Part shown: in pieces, positions 10,581-24,300 of the stretch
Position numbering within the stretch: position 1 is the stretch's first letter
How the letters are laid out: every line of letters begins with the position of its first letter
Source of the DNA: Neocallimastix lanati (nom. inval.)
Taxonomy: Eukaryota; Neocallimastigomycota; Neocallimastigomycetes; Neocallimastigales; Neocallimastigaceae
NCBI GenBank assembly: GCA_016946835.1
Contig: JACVTC010000032.1
Span: forward strand, 1,018,501 to 1,082,500
Reading direction: 5' to 3'
DNA: 64,000 nt
Position numbers and translations under genes: made by a program
The notes under the pieces: model-generated
Told to the model about the DNA's origin: nothing
Seen by the model: only the letters and a program-made list of their open reading frames with translations
The model's database searches: none

Positions 10581-13093
10581 TCATAAATAATTATTATCTA
10601 TATTATATATATATATAAATATATTATGTTTAAAATATTAATTTTTTTTTTCTATTTAATTAAATATATTTACATCTTGTAAATATTTTTCAGCATCAGA
10701 ATAATTTTTTCGCTTTTTATAATAATTAGCCATAAATATACAGCCTTCTTGGTAATTTGAATCTTCAATCTTTATTTAATATTTTTTTAAAAAAAAAAAA
10801 AAAGAATAAAACAAAAATATTTATTATATGATTATTTATTGATTAATTATATTAAACTTAATATTACAGAATTAAAATTACGTAGACTTACATTATTTAA
10901 TTTTTTATATTCTAGTAAACTTAATCGATAATAATATGCGGCAGTATCAATGTTTTCAAGTTTTGCATAAATATTTGCCAATTTAATTAATACAATAGGA
11001 CTTGAATCTCCACCAATTAATGCTCTTTTATAGCATTTAATAGCTTCAATATGATGATCAATATAGTCATAACATTGAGCTAATGCTACCCACATTCTTG
11101 AATCATATGGTCTATTTTAAGTATTTTATCATAATTATTATTTATTCATTATTTATTATTTATTATTTATTATTTATTATTTATTATTTATTATTTATTA
11201 TTTATTATTTATTATTTATTATTTATTATTTATTATTTATTATTTATTATTTATTATTTATAATTTATTATTTATTATTTATTATTTATTATTTATTATT
11301 TATAATTTATTATTTATTATTTATTATTTATTATTTATAATTTATTATTTATTATTTATTATTTACTATTTATTATTTATAATTTATTATTTATAATTTA
11401 TTATTATTATTCATTATTTATTATTCATTATTTATTATTCATTATTTATTATTCATTATTTATTATTTTATTATTTATTATTGATTATTGATTATTGATT
11501 ATTGATTATTGATTATTGATTATTGATTATTGATTATTGATTATTGATTATTGATTATTGATTATTGATTATTAATTATTTATATTTTATTATTTATCAT
11601 TTTATTATTCATTTATTGATTTATTTATTATGATCTATTATTTATTATTTTATTATTCAATTTTTCAATTATTTATTATTTATTATTTATTATTTGTTAT
11701 TTGTTATTTATTATATATTTTAACTTTTATATTATTTAAAATTTTTCTTTTTAATAATAAATTAATTTATTTACCTTAATGATGCAGCCTGTTGATAATA
11801 ATATAATGAATAATAAGGCATCCTTAAAACTTCATATATTTGACCTAAACCATACCATGCTCTATAATCTCTTTGATTTAAGTCTATAATTCGCATAAAT
11901 ATAAATAATTTTATATTAATATAATTTTATGAATTATTAAATTATTAAATTATAATAATAATAATAAAAGATTGCATTTTTAGTAATAATAATAATAATA
12001 ATAATAAAAGATTGTATTTTTAATAACAATAATAATATTAATAATAATAATAATAATAATAAACATATATATAAATTTTTATTTATATTTCGTAAATAAT
12101 AATTTATAAGAATCGTATATACCTATAGCTCTTCTATATGATTCAATTGCAGCCTGTGTATTCTTCAATTCTAAATATTCATGACCCATTAAAGTCCAAG
12201 CAGAAATATAATTTTTATTAAGTTTCAATGCACGTTGAAAATAAAGTACAGCTTTTTCATGTTCCTTACGTAGTGAATAATAATTTCCTATAATACAACA
12301 AGTTTCTTGACGATATCTATCAATCAAACAACAATTATGTGCTAAGTAGCTCAACTTAGTGGCATTCCCAGTAACATATAACACATGTGAAAAAATATCC
12401 ATATTTTCTAATGTATATGGATCTTTTTTTAAAATTTTATCAAAATATTGTTCTGATTCTTCAAATTCTATATAATTATATTTATTTATAAGTTTAATTT
12501 GACATATTATAAATATGAATAATTTTTGTTAATATATTAAATATTGTATGTATGTATATTTATTAAAATAAATAAATTAATAAAATTAGAAAAAAAAAAT
12601 AAAATAATACAAAATAAAATAAATAAAATAAAAAATAAAAAATAAAAAATAAAAAATAAAAAATAAAAAATAAAAAATAAAAAATAAAAAATAAAAAATA
12701 AAAAATAAAAAATAAAAAATAAAAAATAAAAAATAAAAAATAAAAAATAAAAAATAAAAAATAAAAAATAAAAAATAAAAAATAAAAAATAAAAAATAAA
12801 AAATAAAAAATAAAAAATAAAAAATAAAAAATAAAAAATAAAAAATAAAAAATAAAAAATAAAAAATAAAAAATAAAAAATAAAAAATAAAAAATAAAAA
12901 ATAAAAAAAAAATTAAAAAAATAAAAAAAAAATAAAATAATAAAAAAATTAAAAAATTAAAAAAATTAAAAAAAAAAAATAAAATAATAAAAAAATTAAA
13001 AAACTAAAAAATTAAAAAGATAAAAAAATTAAAAAGATAAAATAATAAAATAAAATAAAATAAATTCTAAAATATATAAATAAATAAATAATC

Positions 13094-13138
<45 letters not shown>

Positions 13139-13968
13139 TATTCCTTTTTGATTTATTATAAATATACCTCTTGACTGATAATTCGTTAAAGCATATTGCG
13201 AACGAATATAATTACTATCATCAAATATTTCTAAACACGACTTTATATAAGTTTCAAAATTTTCATTATTATTTTGATATTCTAATGCCAAGTGAGCCAT
13301 AAAAAATCTTGACATAATATTATCATCAATTTCTGATAAAACACTAGTAATCTATTAAATCATATTATTTTTAAATATTTTTATCATACAATGGTACATA
13401 TAATTTAATAATAATTAATTTATTAGATTATGACTATTTCAACAATGTAATATATATATATTTTTCTTAATATTTTTATAATATATATTTAACTAATTCT
13501 TGAGTTATTAAACATGACGCTAATTCAAGCCATGCACTCCAATTATAAGGGTATAATTTAACAGATCTTATTAAAAGTTGAACAGCTTTCTTCTTTTGAT
13601 TTTTTTTTACACATAATAAACCATATCTATTAAATGATAATAATAATAATAATGATAATAAATATTTAATTAATAAAAATTAATAATAATAATTACAATA
13701 AATATTTAATAAATAGGAATGAAATTAAAATAGTATATTAATTCAATAAACTTATTAAAACATTTACTAAAGAATACTTACAAATAAAATAAGAAACCAT
13801 CATTAGGATTATTTTTAATACTTTCTATTAAGTCATCTTCTATTTCTAAAAATTCTTTATTCATATAGTATGTACTATCATTTAATCCAATAATATCAAC
13901 TCCTTCTTCTTCTTTTCTTTTTTCACCAGCCTTTATAAGTAAAATTAATTTTATCCCATTTAATTAAA

Positions 13969-14046
<78 letters not shown>

Positions 14047-15419
14047 TTATCAATTTAATAAAAAAATTCAATAATAGGTTATTTTTAATAATATTAATAT
14101 TAATAATTAAGGAATCATTACCATAAATTTTGAATAAAGTCTTAAGAAAATACACTTTGGGTGAATTAACGAATTCAAAATATATGATACACGATCAAAT
14201 TCACGAATATTAAATAATGCTCTTGCATATAAAAACTTATCATATTCTTTATATGTTATTTTAGGATTATGGGGATATTTCAATTTTTTATCGGAATTTT
14301 GTTGTTTTGAATCTTTTGAATCTTTCTTAAGTAAAGGAGAAGAAGTTGATATATTATTATTTGGTATAGGTTTGAATAAACTATTATAATTACTTATAGT
14401 ATTTTCCTCTTCAGAATCTGAATAATAATATATATCACATTCATCATCACTAATACTATTATCATTTTCTTCCATAATTTCTATTTCATTTTTATCTTCT
14501 TTTATTAATTGATCTTCTGTTTTCTTTACTTTTTTATGATTCTTATATATCCTATATTTATTTAAACTTTCTGAAGCTTTGGTTATACTATTTAACTGTT
14601 CAGCAGCCCTATAATCCACCATTTAAAAATAATAATAAATTTAATAATTATTTTAATTAAGAACAAGAACAATTTAGTTAATTATTAAAAAAAGATTAAT
14701 AAATAAGTATCAAAGCAATAAAAAGAATAATTATAAGTAACTATAATAATAATTATTATTTTTATTATAATAATTAATGATTTATTCTTAATGACAGATA
14801 TTAATAAGTAGTTGTAGTAGTAATAATAATAATAATAATAATAATAAATAGAATTTACCATTTTGATGCTTGAAATAATCCACGTTCAGAACAATCTACA
14901 ACTGCTCTACGTAAAGAACAACGTATTTTTCTAATTTCTTTATTTATTATTTTTGATTTTCCATTATTACCATTACCACCTTTTTCATTCATATTATTTT
15001 CACCATTTCTATTGTTTTCATTATTATTATTATTATTATTATTATAACTATTATTAAAGGAATGTAAATTTTTATCACTACTTGTATTGATTTGATTATA
15101 ATTTCCATTATTATTATTTAAACTAAATTGAAGGCTTCTATTATCATCATTAATACTACCATTTGCATCAGTTAATTCATTAGACGAACTTCCATTAGAA
15201 ATTTCTGAAATTAACTTTTTAGCTACATCTTCTATTATAACATTATCGACAATGGATAAATTATTGGTATAATCTTCATTTTGTTTTGAGAAAGGTAAAA
15301 ATTCATCCATATCTTCACTGTTTAATAGTTTTTTGTTAAAAATCTCTATTTCCTTAAATAACTTTTTCTTTTGACAATTCTTTATATTGAAATTTAAATA
15401 ATTATTTTTACTATGAATT

Positions 15420-15472
<53 letters not shown>

Positions 15473-16078
15473 TAAATTTCTTATAATTGGAAATTCAAAT
15501 TCTGTAAAATTTTTTAAAAAATCCTTCTTATTTTTTTTACACTTTTTTTTCTTGTAACCTTCTTCAATAAATATATCCCTATTATTTTGAAATATTTTTT
15601 TATTGGTATTAATATTAACATCCTGTTTATATTTTTTATCAATTTCATTAAAAATGCTCTCATCAAGGCTTAATATAGTATTTTTATTTCCATTATTATC
15701 ATTTATTTTCTTATTATCGTTTACTTTATCCTTATTACTTAATGAAATAATTTTATTTGTAATACTTATTTTTGGTATATTAAGTTCTTCGCCATTTTCT
15801 ATGGTTTTAATATCTCTTTTAATTTCTTTAGTATTATTATTATTTAAAATTTCAGTAATTTTATCAATCGAAAATTCATTTTTACATTTTATTTTATTGT
15901 GAGAATAAGTTTTATTAATTGTTTTTGATTGGATATTTTTACGTTGTATCTTTGATTTATTATTATTGAATATATTATGATTTATTTCGTTCTGTTTATA
16001 TTTATCAGATATTTTCATTATTTCGAAAAGAAGTCGGTTATAATTTTCTGGAAATTCCGATATTACATTAGAATCCAT
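10442..16078 (-). CDS. CDC23: Anaphase-promoting complex subunit 8 (CDC23/APC8)
   Basis: TPR scaffold subunit of the APC/C, the nuclear E3 ubiquitin ligase driving mitotic exit. Ten exons were traced: 16078-14859, 14608-14122, 13930-13782, 13626-13494, 13351-13168, 12467-12123, 11883-11775, 11111-10892, 10769-10674, 10510-10442; all introns are GT...AG and the phases agree, giving 1003 residues. The family starts near residue 380 ([10 protein letters not shown], with the intron inside the Trp codon). It continues with YSKFMAGEKRK, the highly conserved core [40 protein letters not shown] and [19 protein letters not shown] (residues about 730-840), then further TPRs. The first roughly 380 residues are Asn/Lys-rich, with a polyAsn run encoded near 15418-15470, and are absent from usual family members of about 600 residues. 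The start is the first ATG of exon 1. Confidence 0.93.
11125..11720. repeat. TTATTAT-type microsatellite in CDC23 intron 7
   Basis: Long arrays of (ttattat)n, shifting at about 11480 to (attgatt)n, fill most of the 663-base intron 11112-11774. Open frames here are repeat artefacts. Confidence 0.9.
12625..12905. repeat. AAAAAAT heptamer array in CDC23 intron 5
   Basis: About 280 bases of near-perfect aaaaaat units within the 700-base intron 12468-13167, which also contains an A run next to its 5' splice site at about 13098-13136. Confidence 0.9.
13973..14045. repeat. (AAT)n microsatellite in CDC23 intron 2
   Basis: Uninterrupted aat trinucleotides in the 191-base intron 13931-14121. Confidence 0.9.
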
Positions 16079-17901
16079 TTCATTCAAAAAAAATATATAT
16101 AAGATATTATTTAACTATATTTTATACTATGTAAAATGGATAAATTTTAAATAGTAAATATCTTCATAACTTAAATTATTTGATTTTCTTTATCTTTTTT
16201 GTACATGAATTAATAAATTCCAATTTAACACTTTTTTTTTTTACTATTTTATTTTATTTTATTTATTATAACAAAAAATAATAATAATAATAATAATAAT
16301 AAATATAATATTAATTATCATAGTATTTAATAAAGCATTTATTTTACATTTAAAAAAAAAAATACAAAATAGGGTATAATAATATGTAAGTAAATTAAAT
16401 AAAACTATTAAATAAAAATTATTTAAAATTGTAACATAAAAATTTTTATTTCAAAAAGCTTTTTTTTTTTTTTTAGTATCATTATTGTTATTATTAATTT
16501 TAATTGTAAAATATATCTTGATTTGAAAACATAAAATACATAAAGTATAAAGATAAAAAAAAAAAATTGAAAAGTTATTTTAAAAAAAAAAAAAAAAAAA
16601 AAAATAGTAAAAATACTTAATCAATTATTATTTAAAATTTATATTAATCTCTTTTTTTTTTTTTTATTTTTAATTATTATTAAATTTTATTATTATTAAA
16701 AAAAAATATCCAATATCTAAATTATTTAAATTTGATTATTTAAATAAAACAATAATCAATTATTATTATTATTTATTAATTTATAAAAGAAAATTAATTA
16801 ATATATATAAAAATTAATTTTATTATTATTATTAATATTAATATACTTATATTTAAAAAATTTATACTTTTATTGTAAATAGTAATAATTATATTATACC
16901 ATAAATTTAATATATTTAAAAGTATATTATATAATATATTTATAATTCAGTACTTAGTAAAATTTATTTAAATATTGATATAAATAATTATTTTATTTTA
17001 TAGTAAAATTTTTTAAAATATTAAATGTAAAATAATTGTTTTATTTTATATAAAAAATAAGTATATTTAATAATTTTTTTTTTTTTTTTCAATTATTTTT
17101 ATTTCTTTTTTCCTTCTTTTTTTTTTTTTTTTCTGATTCTTTTTATTATTTATTCTTTAGAGATAAATTTTATTATGATCAATAACTTTTTAATACTAAA
17201 TTAATATTTAAATTAAATAAACTATAGGTATTGATAATTATTAAATAAAAGCACAAAGCTGTCTCAACTCTTAATAGTGCTTCAATACTATTTAATAAAG
17301 TAATATTTTAAATAAAAATTTAAAATTTACAACTGAAATATGATGTTAATTGAAATTAAATAAAATAGTTATATAATTTAACCGAATAAATTTTATATTA
17401 TTCATAAATACTTTTATACATAAATATTATCTATATTTAAAAAAGTTTTTTACAAAATATAAAAAATATTATTTTTCTTTAAAACTAAAAATTTATTATT
17501 TTTTTAAAAACTTTTTATCATAATAATTTTTTTTTTTTTTTGTATTTTATTTTTTTTCATAATATTATTAATATTATGAAGTTTGTAAAATTTATTTATA
17601 TATATAATATTATATTTTTATTTTTTCATTAAATAAAAAATATTATTGAATAATATCGAATAAAATTTTATATTTTGAATATTACATATTTTTCCATTTT
17701 ATATTCTAGTACATAAAAAGTTATATTAAATATTTATATACTTACAATACTTATTGAAAAAATAATAAATACTATTTTAATATATAATTTTTATTTATAA
17801 ATAATATAAAATAAAACAAAAAAAAAAAAAATATTTTTCTTACTTACTTTTAGCTTATTATTTATTAATTAAATATATTAATAAAGTAAATGAAATGATA
17901 A

Positions 17902-17938
<37 letters not shown>

Positions 17939-18334
17939 TTTTTAAAAACTGTTAAAAATTAATAATAATTAATATAATACTTTATACATATATATTTACA
18001 TTATATTCAACTTATTTAATATTATAATTTTTTTCTTTATCTTTTATAAAAATTTAAATATTTCTTTCAAAATTTGGCATTATTTAGTAATAATACAATA
18101 ATTAATAATTGTTTTAATAAAATAATAAAAAATATATATAAAATAATGAAGAAACAAAAAATATAAAAGAAAAATTGCTCATATTTATAATAGAAATTTA
18201 ATATTAATAAAAATATCATTAAATTTTATTTATTACCAATATATATTAAATTATTTATATAAATTTATATTAAATACATTATAATATATCAATTATTTAT
18301 TTTATTTTATATTTATATTTATATTTTACATTTA

Positions 18335-18450
18335 AATTTTTATTTTTATTTTTATTTTTATTTTTATTTTTATTTTTATTTTACATTTAAATTTTTATTT
18401 TTATTTTTATTTTTATTTTTATTTTTATTTTTATTTTTATTTTTATTTTC
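18335..18450. repeat. (ATTTTT)n microsatellite
   Basis: Two runs of attttt hexamers separated by acatttaa. Confidence 0.85.
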
Positions 18451-20314
18451 ATTTTTCATTTTTTTTATTATTTTTTTTTTATTTAAAGCTTTTCCATCCT
18501 TCGACTAATAATCTGTAAACTAATAAAAAATGCACAAATTTTAATATTGTTCTTTTGTTTATTAATAAAATGTATACATAATATCATCATATTATCTTAT
18601 TATATATATAAATGTAATTCTAACTATAAAAACTTTTTTTTGCATAATCATGGAAAAAATATAATAGATAATATATATATGATATGATAATATAAAAAAA
18701 TATTATATATAGATTGAATTTTATACTATTATAATTAATATCAAATATTTATTATATATTTTCTTTCTAAAATAGTTTAATGAAAACCATTTTATATTAA
18801 TATAAATATATAAATATTACATCTCTCTATATATTAATATATTTATTTATAAAAGTATCGTCAAAGAATATGTACATACTGACATTTTATTATAAAATTA
18901 ATTTTAATTTTAAAAATATAAAATTAATAATGTTAAAATTCAGAAAGACAACATTTCTTTTTTTGCTTTATATAAAAATGGGCCCTCAATATAAATTATC
19001 ATATGAATTGTTGACTGTGCAATATTAAAAATAATATATTTAAAAAAAAAAAATTATATGTATGTATAAATATTAATACAATTAAATAAAATAATGATAA
19101 AAAAAAAAAGTAATTGTATATTCATTAATTATATATTAGCATTAGTAATTATAAATTACATAATAATATATATTATTTGATGACTTTTTATTACCTGCTT
19201 ATAAAATATATATATAATGAATGAATGTTATAAAATAAATTAATTAATAAATAAATATTAACTATTAATTGATAATTAAACGTATGAATAAATAAATAGT
19301 ATAACTAACATTAATCTCTAATTTTAATTTTTATAATTCCTAATATAAAATTTTTAAAAAGTATAAAAATTTTTAATTATATATTGTTAATATATTTGTC
19401 ATATATAATATAATATAAATTAATATAATTATTTTGATCGGTTACATAACCAACTAAAAAAATTTTTTTTTTTCATTTCATCTATCTAAAAAGTTTATAT
19501 AATAATTATTAAAAAAAAGACAATGAGAAATTAATTTATTTAATATAACGTTTATAGAATCTCAAATTAATATTAAAATATATAAACGACTTCACCTAAA
19601 AGACAATTAATAGAGAAACAATTTATAATGGAATAAAAAAAATAATAAATAAAGAATATAATTAAAAACAGTATTATTAATTATTATTTTAACTACAAAA
19701 CGTATTATCTTAAAATAATAATAAAATTAAAACTATTTATCTATACAAGGGAATAAATAATATTTAAATAAAAATAAAGATTAATAAATTTAATGAGTAT
19801 CTTAAAAAGTATTTTAATGTTAAATAAAGGAAATACAAAAATTAAACAATAAGAAAATTTTTAATTTTTTTTTATTTTTCAAATTTAAAAAATGAACATT
19901 TGAGAATTTTAAAAGCTTTATTATTAATAGAGTAAATATATTTTAAATACTAAAAATACTATAAAAAAAATTACAATAAAATAAATTTTAATTACTTATT
20001 TTTTAAACTTATTTGTATAAAATAATGAAATGAATTTTAAATGTCAATATATAAAAAATAAAAACATAATATATTAAATTAAAAATGAAATTTATTTTAT
20101 AACCACCACCATTTTTCTTATTTTATTAATAAGTATTTCCAAGAAATGTTTGATCTATGGCAATAATATGAAATTAAATTAAACTTGAAAGATATTACAT
20201 ATTATTGAATATATAATAATATAATAATATATATAATAATATATTTTACCAATATATTTTGTTTATTTTGTTATCCCAAATAGTTTTTTTACTACCTATT
20301 ATTATATTAAAATT

Positions 20315-20475
20315 ATATTATTTATTATTATTTATTATTATTATTTATTATTATTTATTATTATTATTTATTATTATTATTTATTATTATTATTTATTAT
20401 TATTATTTATTATTATTATTTATTATTATTTATTATTTTTTATTATTATTATTTATTATTTATTATTATTATTAT
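20315..20475. repeat. (TTATTATTATT)n microsatellite
   Basis: Tta trinucleotides with periodic extra t; lies about 100 bases left of the MULE end. Confidence 0.85.
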
Positions 20476-20820
20476 CAGAATTGAAAATAAAATTATACTA
20501 TTTATATTTATGACATAAAATTTATGAAATTTAACATAAATTTATGATCTTATTTTGAAAATTATTAATGAAAAAATTATCTGGAGAGGTCCAAAACGCC
20601 AATTTTCACGTGATATATCAAATTTTGAGGCTTTTTAAATTAATAGTTATATGATACTATTTTGTTGTATTATTAATTTGTAATTTTTTTCTTAAAATTT
20701 ATTAAGTGAATAATTAAATAAATTATAATGGTTAGATAAAAATAATTTATTTTATTTTTTTTTTTTTTTGTAAAAAAAAAATAATAAAATAAAATATTCA
20801 AACAATTAAAAGGTTTATTT

Positions 20821-20852
<32 letters not shown>

Positions 20853-20859
<7 letters not shown>

Positions 20860-21290
20860 TAATAAAATACTTTAACAATTATATAGATTTATTTATTTAA
20901 AAAAAAATATTAATAAAATACTTTAACAATTATATAGATTTATTTATTTAAAAAAATATTAATAAAATACTTTAACAATTATATAGATTTATTTATTTAA
21001 AAAAAATATTAATATTTATTTATTTAAAAAATATTAATAAAATATTTAAACAACTATTAATAAAATACTTTAGCAATTATATAGATTTATTTATTTAAAA
21101 AAAATATTAATAAAATATTTAAACAATTATTAATAAAATTAATTATAAATATTAATAATAAAATATAAAAATATAAAAATATAATATTGATATTAATAAT
21201 AAAATATAAAAATATAGGATTATTTATTTTAAAAAAAATATTAATAAAATATTTAAACAATTATTAATAAAATTAATTATAATAATAAAA
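20853..21290. repeat. Minisatellite in the left arm of the MULE
   Basis: A unit of about 50 bases, containing aatactttaacaattatata, is repeated at least four times and then decays into shorter aataaaatatttaaacaa units. Subterminal tandem repeats are common in MULEs. Confidence 0.8.
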
Positions 21291-21296
21291 TTATAG

Positions 21297-21299
<3 letters not shown>

Positions 21300-21342
<43 letters not shown>

Positions 21343-24300
21343 CTAGGAATAAACTTTATTTAATAATATTTTTTTAAAAAATACATGAAATTTAAATACA
21401 TGAAATTATTTTTTATATTAATATTAAAAAACTACGTTATGAGATTCGAGGACGAAAAGGCCTCTAACTCTTCCCATTCATCGAAGATAACTCCATGTGG
21501 ATGAAAATTATCATTCGAATCTGTATCAGAATTTCTTCTTTGCCTTATCGTTACGACGTCGACGCTCTTGACAACGGTAGGTCTAACACTATACAAATCG
21601 ATCATGGTGTAAAAATCACCAATCACAATAGGCATAACGTTAGTAAGGAATTCCGCAAGCCCCACAAAATATGAAATCGGGAAAGAAGACTCGTTCGAAG
21701 GTGATTGAAAAATATTATTAATATATCGCCTTCTTTCCCCCGAGCCGATCTTTAAGATTTCAAATACTGCATTTCCGCCAAGAAGGAGACACAGCACGTA
21801 AAAATTGATATTATCATCAAAATCTTCCTCTTTATCATCAGGAATGTTCAATGATTTCTCATGAACAATAAGAGAAAAATTAATAAAAATTTCATCAACA
21901 AAGGGAATGAAATGTTGCCTAAATTCTTCAAATTTAGGACATAAAAGTATCCAGTGTGTAAAACTAGGTATGCTGTTACTCTCACCACAACAAGGGCAGT
22001 ATGTTGGGCAATTTTCTGATACTAGATTACTTTTAACATACGTTTTTACATCAAATTTGAATCCACATTTAATTCGTCCAATCCAAAAAAATCCAAGAGA
22101 AAATTGTGAATATTTAAGTGATAGACGTTGAATAAATTTTTTAAAACCAAATTTAAATTTCTTGTATTTTGTAGATCTAATCGCAGGAGTGCTTGAATAA
22201 TGAATATTTTCCCAGTAAAACTTCCTTATTTCTCCAGGAAGTTTATTATTGTGCTTGTGTACTGCTAAACTCCGTGCTTTTTTCGTCCATGAATAGTGAG
22301 AAAGTGTAGGTATATTTTTGACTAAATGAGAAATAATACAAGAAGAATCTTTCCACTTTTTAAAACATCGAATCATCGCCTTAGCACAAAAACTAGCTAT
22401 AGGAGGTATAGAAAGTTCCTTAGACATATTGTAAATTGAAGTATTGGAGGTTTTATTTTTAAACCCGAAACTCCAATACAAACCTCGATTAAAAGCAGTT
22501 TGAGCTTTTTCAGTATTCTTTTTATTTGAACCAAGTAAGGGAGCATAATAAAGCACTGAACTAAGGACAAAAGAAACTAGTATACGAGTTTTAAAGTAGA
22601 AAGGAACATTCCTATTGGTTAAAAATCTAAAGAAAGAGTTAACTGTATAATTAATTTTACTATTCATCTTAGCAATAATAGGTTCTAAATCCAACGATTC
22701 ATTAAAAGGTATACCAAGATATGTATATTGATTAGTGCTTGGTATATAGTTCATACCAAGTCTAAAAGTAGGATTTTCATAATGTCTTGAAGGTATAAAA
22801 TTCTTTGGTTTAACAACTAGTGTAGCGCATTTATTGATTCCAAAGGTCATTTCATTTTTAATACCCCAATCATGAGCAATATTCAAAAGGTTTTTAAGTG
22901 AAGATTTTGTAGGAGCTAATAATACAATATCATCAGCAAATAATCCACCACAACATTTTTTCTTTTCAGTAATCACACCATAACTTTTACATTTATCAAA
23001 AATATCATTGATAAATATATTGAATAAAATAGGAGAGAGAGGACACCCTTGGCGAACACCACGGTGTATTGGAAATTCTTTTGAAAGTTTACCATTAAAG
23101 TTTGCACGAGCTTTCGAGGTAAGGTATAGATTAGTAATGAATTGAAGGCATTTACCACGAATACCAAGATAATATAGTTTAGTAAGTATATTGTAAATTG
23201 GAACTGAATCATAAGCTTTTTTAAGGTCAAGAAAGGCAAGAAAGGTAAATTTATCCTTAAATTTTCTTCTTTGACAAATTTCACGAATGGATACAAATAA
23301 ACTAATACATTCTTCTTTATTTCTAAAACCAAACTGTTCTGGTCTAATTATTCCATTAGAAAAAGCATAGTCCGATATTCTTTTAGTGACAATTTTTGAT
23401 AGAATTTTTAAACCTACATTGATGAGTGAAATACCACGATAATTATTACAATCTGAAAGACCCCCTTTTTTAGGAATAGAAACAATAGAAGCAGAGTTCC
23501 ATTCATTAGGAAAGTCACCATCCCAAATTTTATTAAAAAGTAATAACAGACACTTTGCACAATCGGAATAAGTAACCTCTTGATTAGAGTCATCCTGAGA
23601 AGAATTTCTACTCTCAGAATTAAAAAATGCTTTAAAAAATTCTGTAGGTATACCATCAGGACCAGGTGCTTTGTTATTTTTCATTGAAAGAACAGTTGAA
23701 TGAATTTCTGACATGGAAATAGGTTGATTAATATCCCATGATTCCTGAGGAGTAGAAGAATTATTAAGTATTCTTTTCCAATAATTTTCATTAAGACTGT
23801 GACCAGTTATATCAGAAGCAAGTTCTTCATAGTGTTCTGCAAAACGATTGAGTTGATCTTCTTGGGATACTAGAACATTACCTTCTTTATCTTTAATGTA
23901 TACAGGTGATTGGGAAGGAGAGTAAGAAGGTTTAGAAATTTTCTTAAGTCCAGACCAACCACGCTGGGCATCATTTTTTAAGAAACATTCGCCGATGGAA
24001 TGGATCAAATTTTTAAATCTAATATTCCTAATATTTCTTTTAATACTAATGATATAATCAGAAAGAACTCTATATTCTTTTGAGAGATCACAAAATTCTT
24101 GAAGATTTGACAAATCATTACTAAGTTTAAAATTTTTAATCCTTTTATAAAATAAATGTTTTTCATGTGATAATTTCTTAATATAAGCAGAACAATGGAA
24201 CGCTGAACCCTGTAAATTTGTAGGAACTCTTGCTTGAATGTCATCGCCTATTTTATTTGCTGTGTCAAGAAGTTTTTTAACCATTGTATTAGAGTCTAGA

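Larger units (their letters stand above)
16079..20582. other. 4.5 kb A/T-rich intergenic region, no gene seen
   Basis: No credible coding frame on either strand; the longer open frames are microsatellite translations. It includes the presumed CDC23 promoter at its left edge. Notable contents are (attttt)n at about 18335-18450 and (tta/ttatt)n at about 20315-20475. Confidence 0.6.

Noticed and set aside
11083-11340. Open frame of repeated LLFIIYY
   Set aside because: Translation of a microsatellite inside a CDC23 intron.
13964-14155. Open frame ending in a polyTyr run
   Set aside because: (AAT)n microsatellite in a CDC23 intron joined to the adjacent exon's other strand frame.
14855-16087. 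Upstream start codon for CDC23 at 16087
   Set aside because: The base triplet there is TTG, not ATG; the first in-frame ATG is at 16078.
16079-20582. Search for snRNA, tRNA or small genes in the large intergenic gap
   Set aside because: No segment has the composition, boxes or codon structure needed; only A/T repeats are visible.
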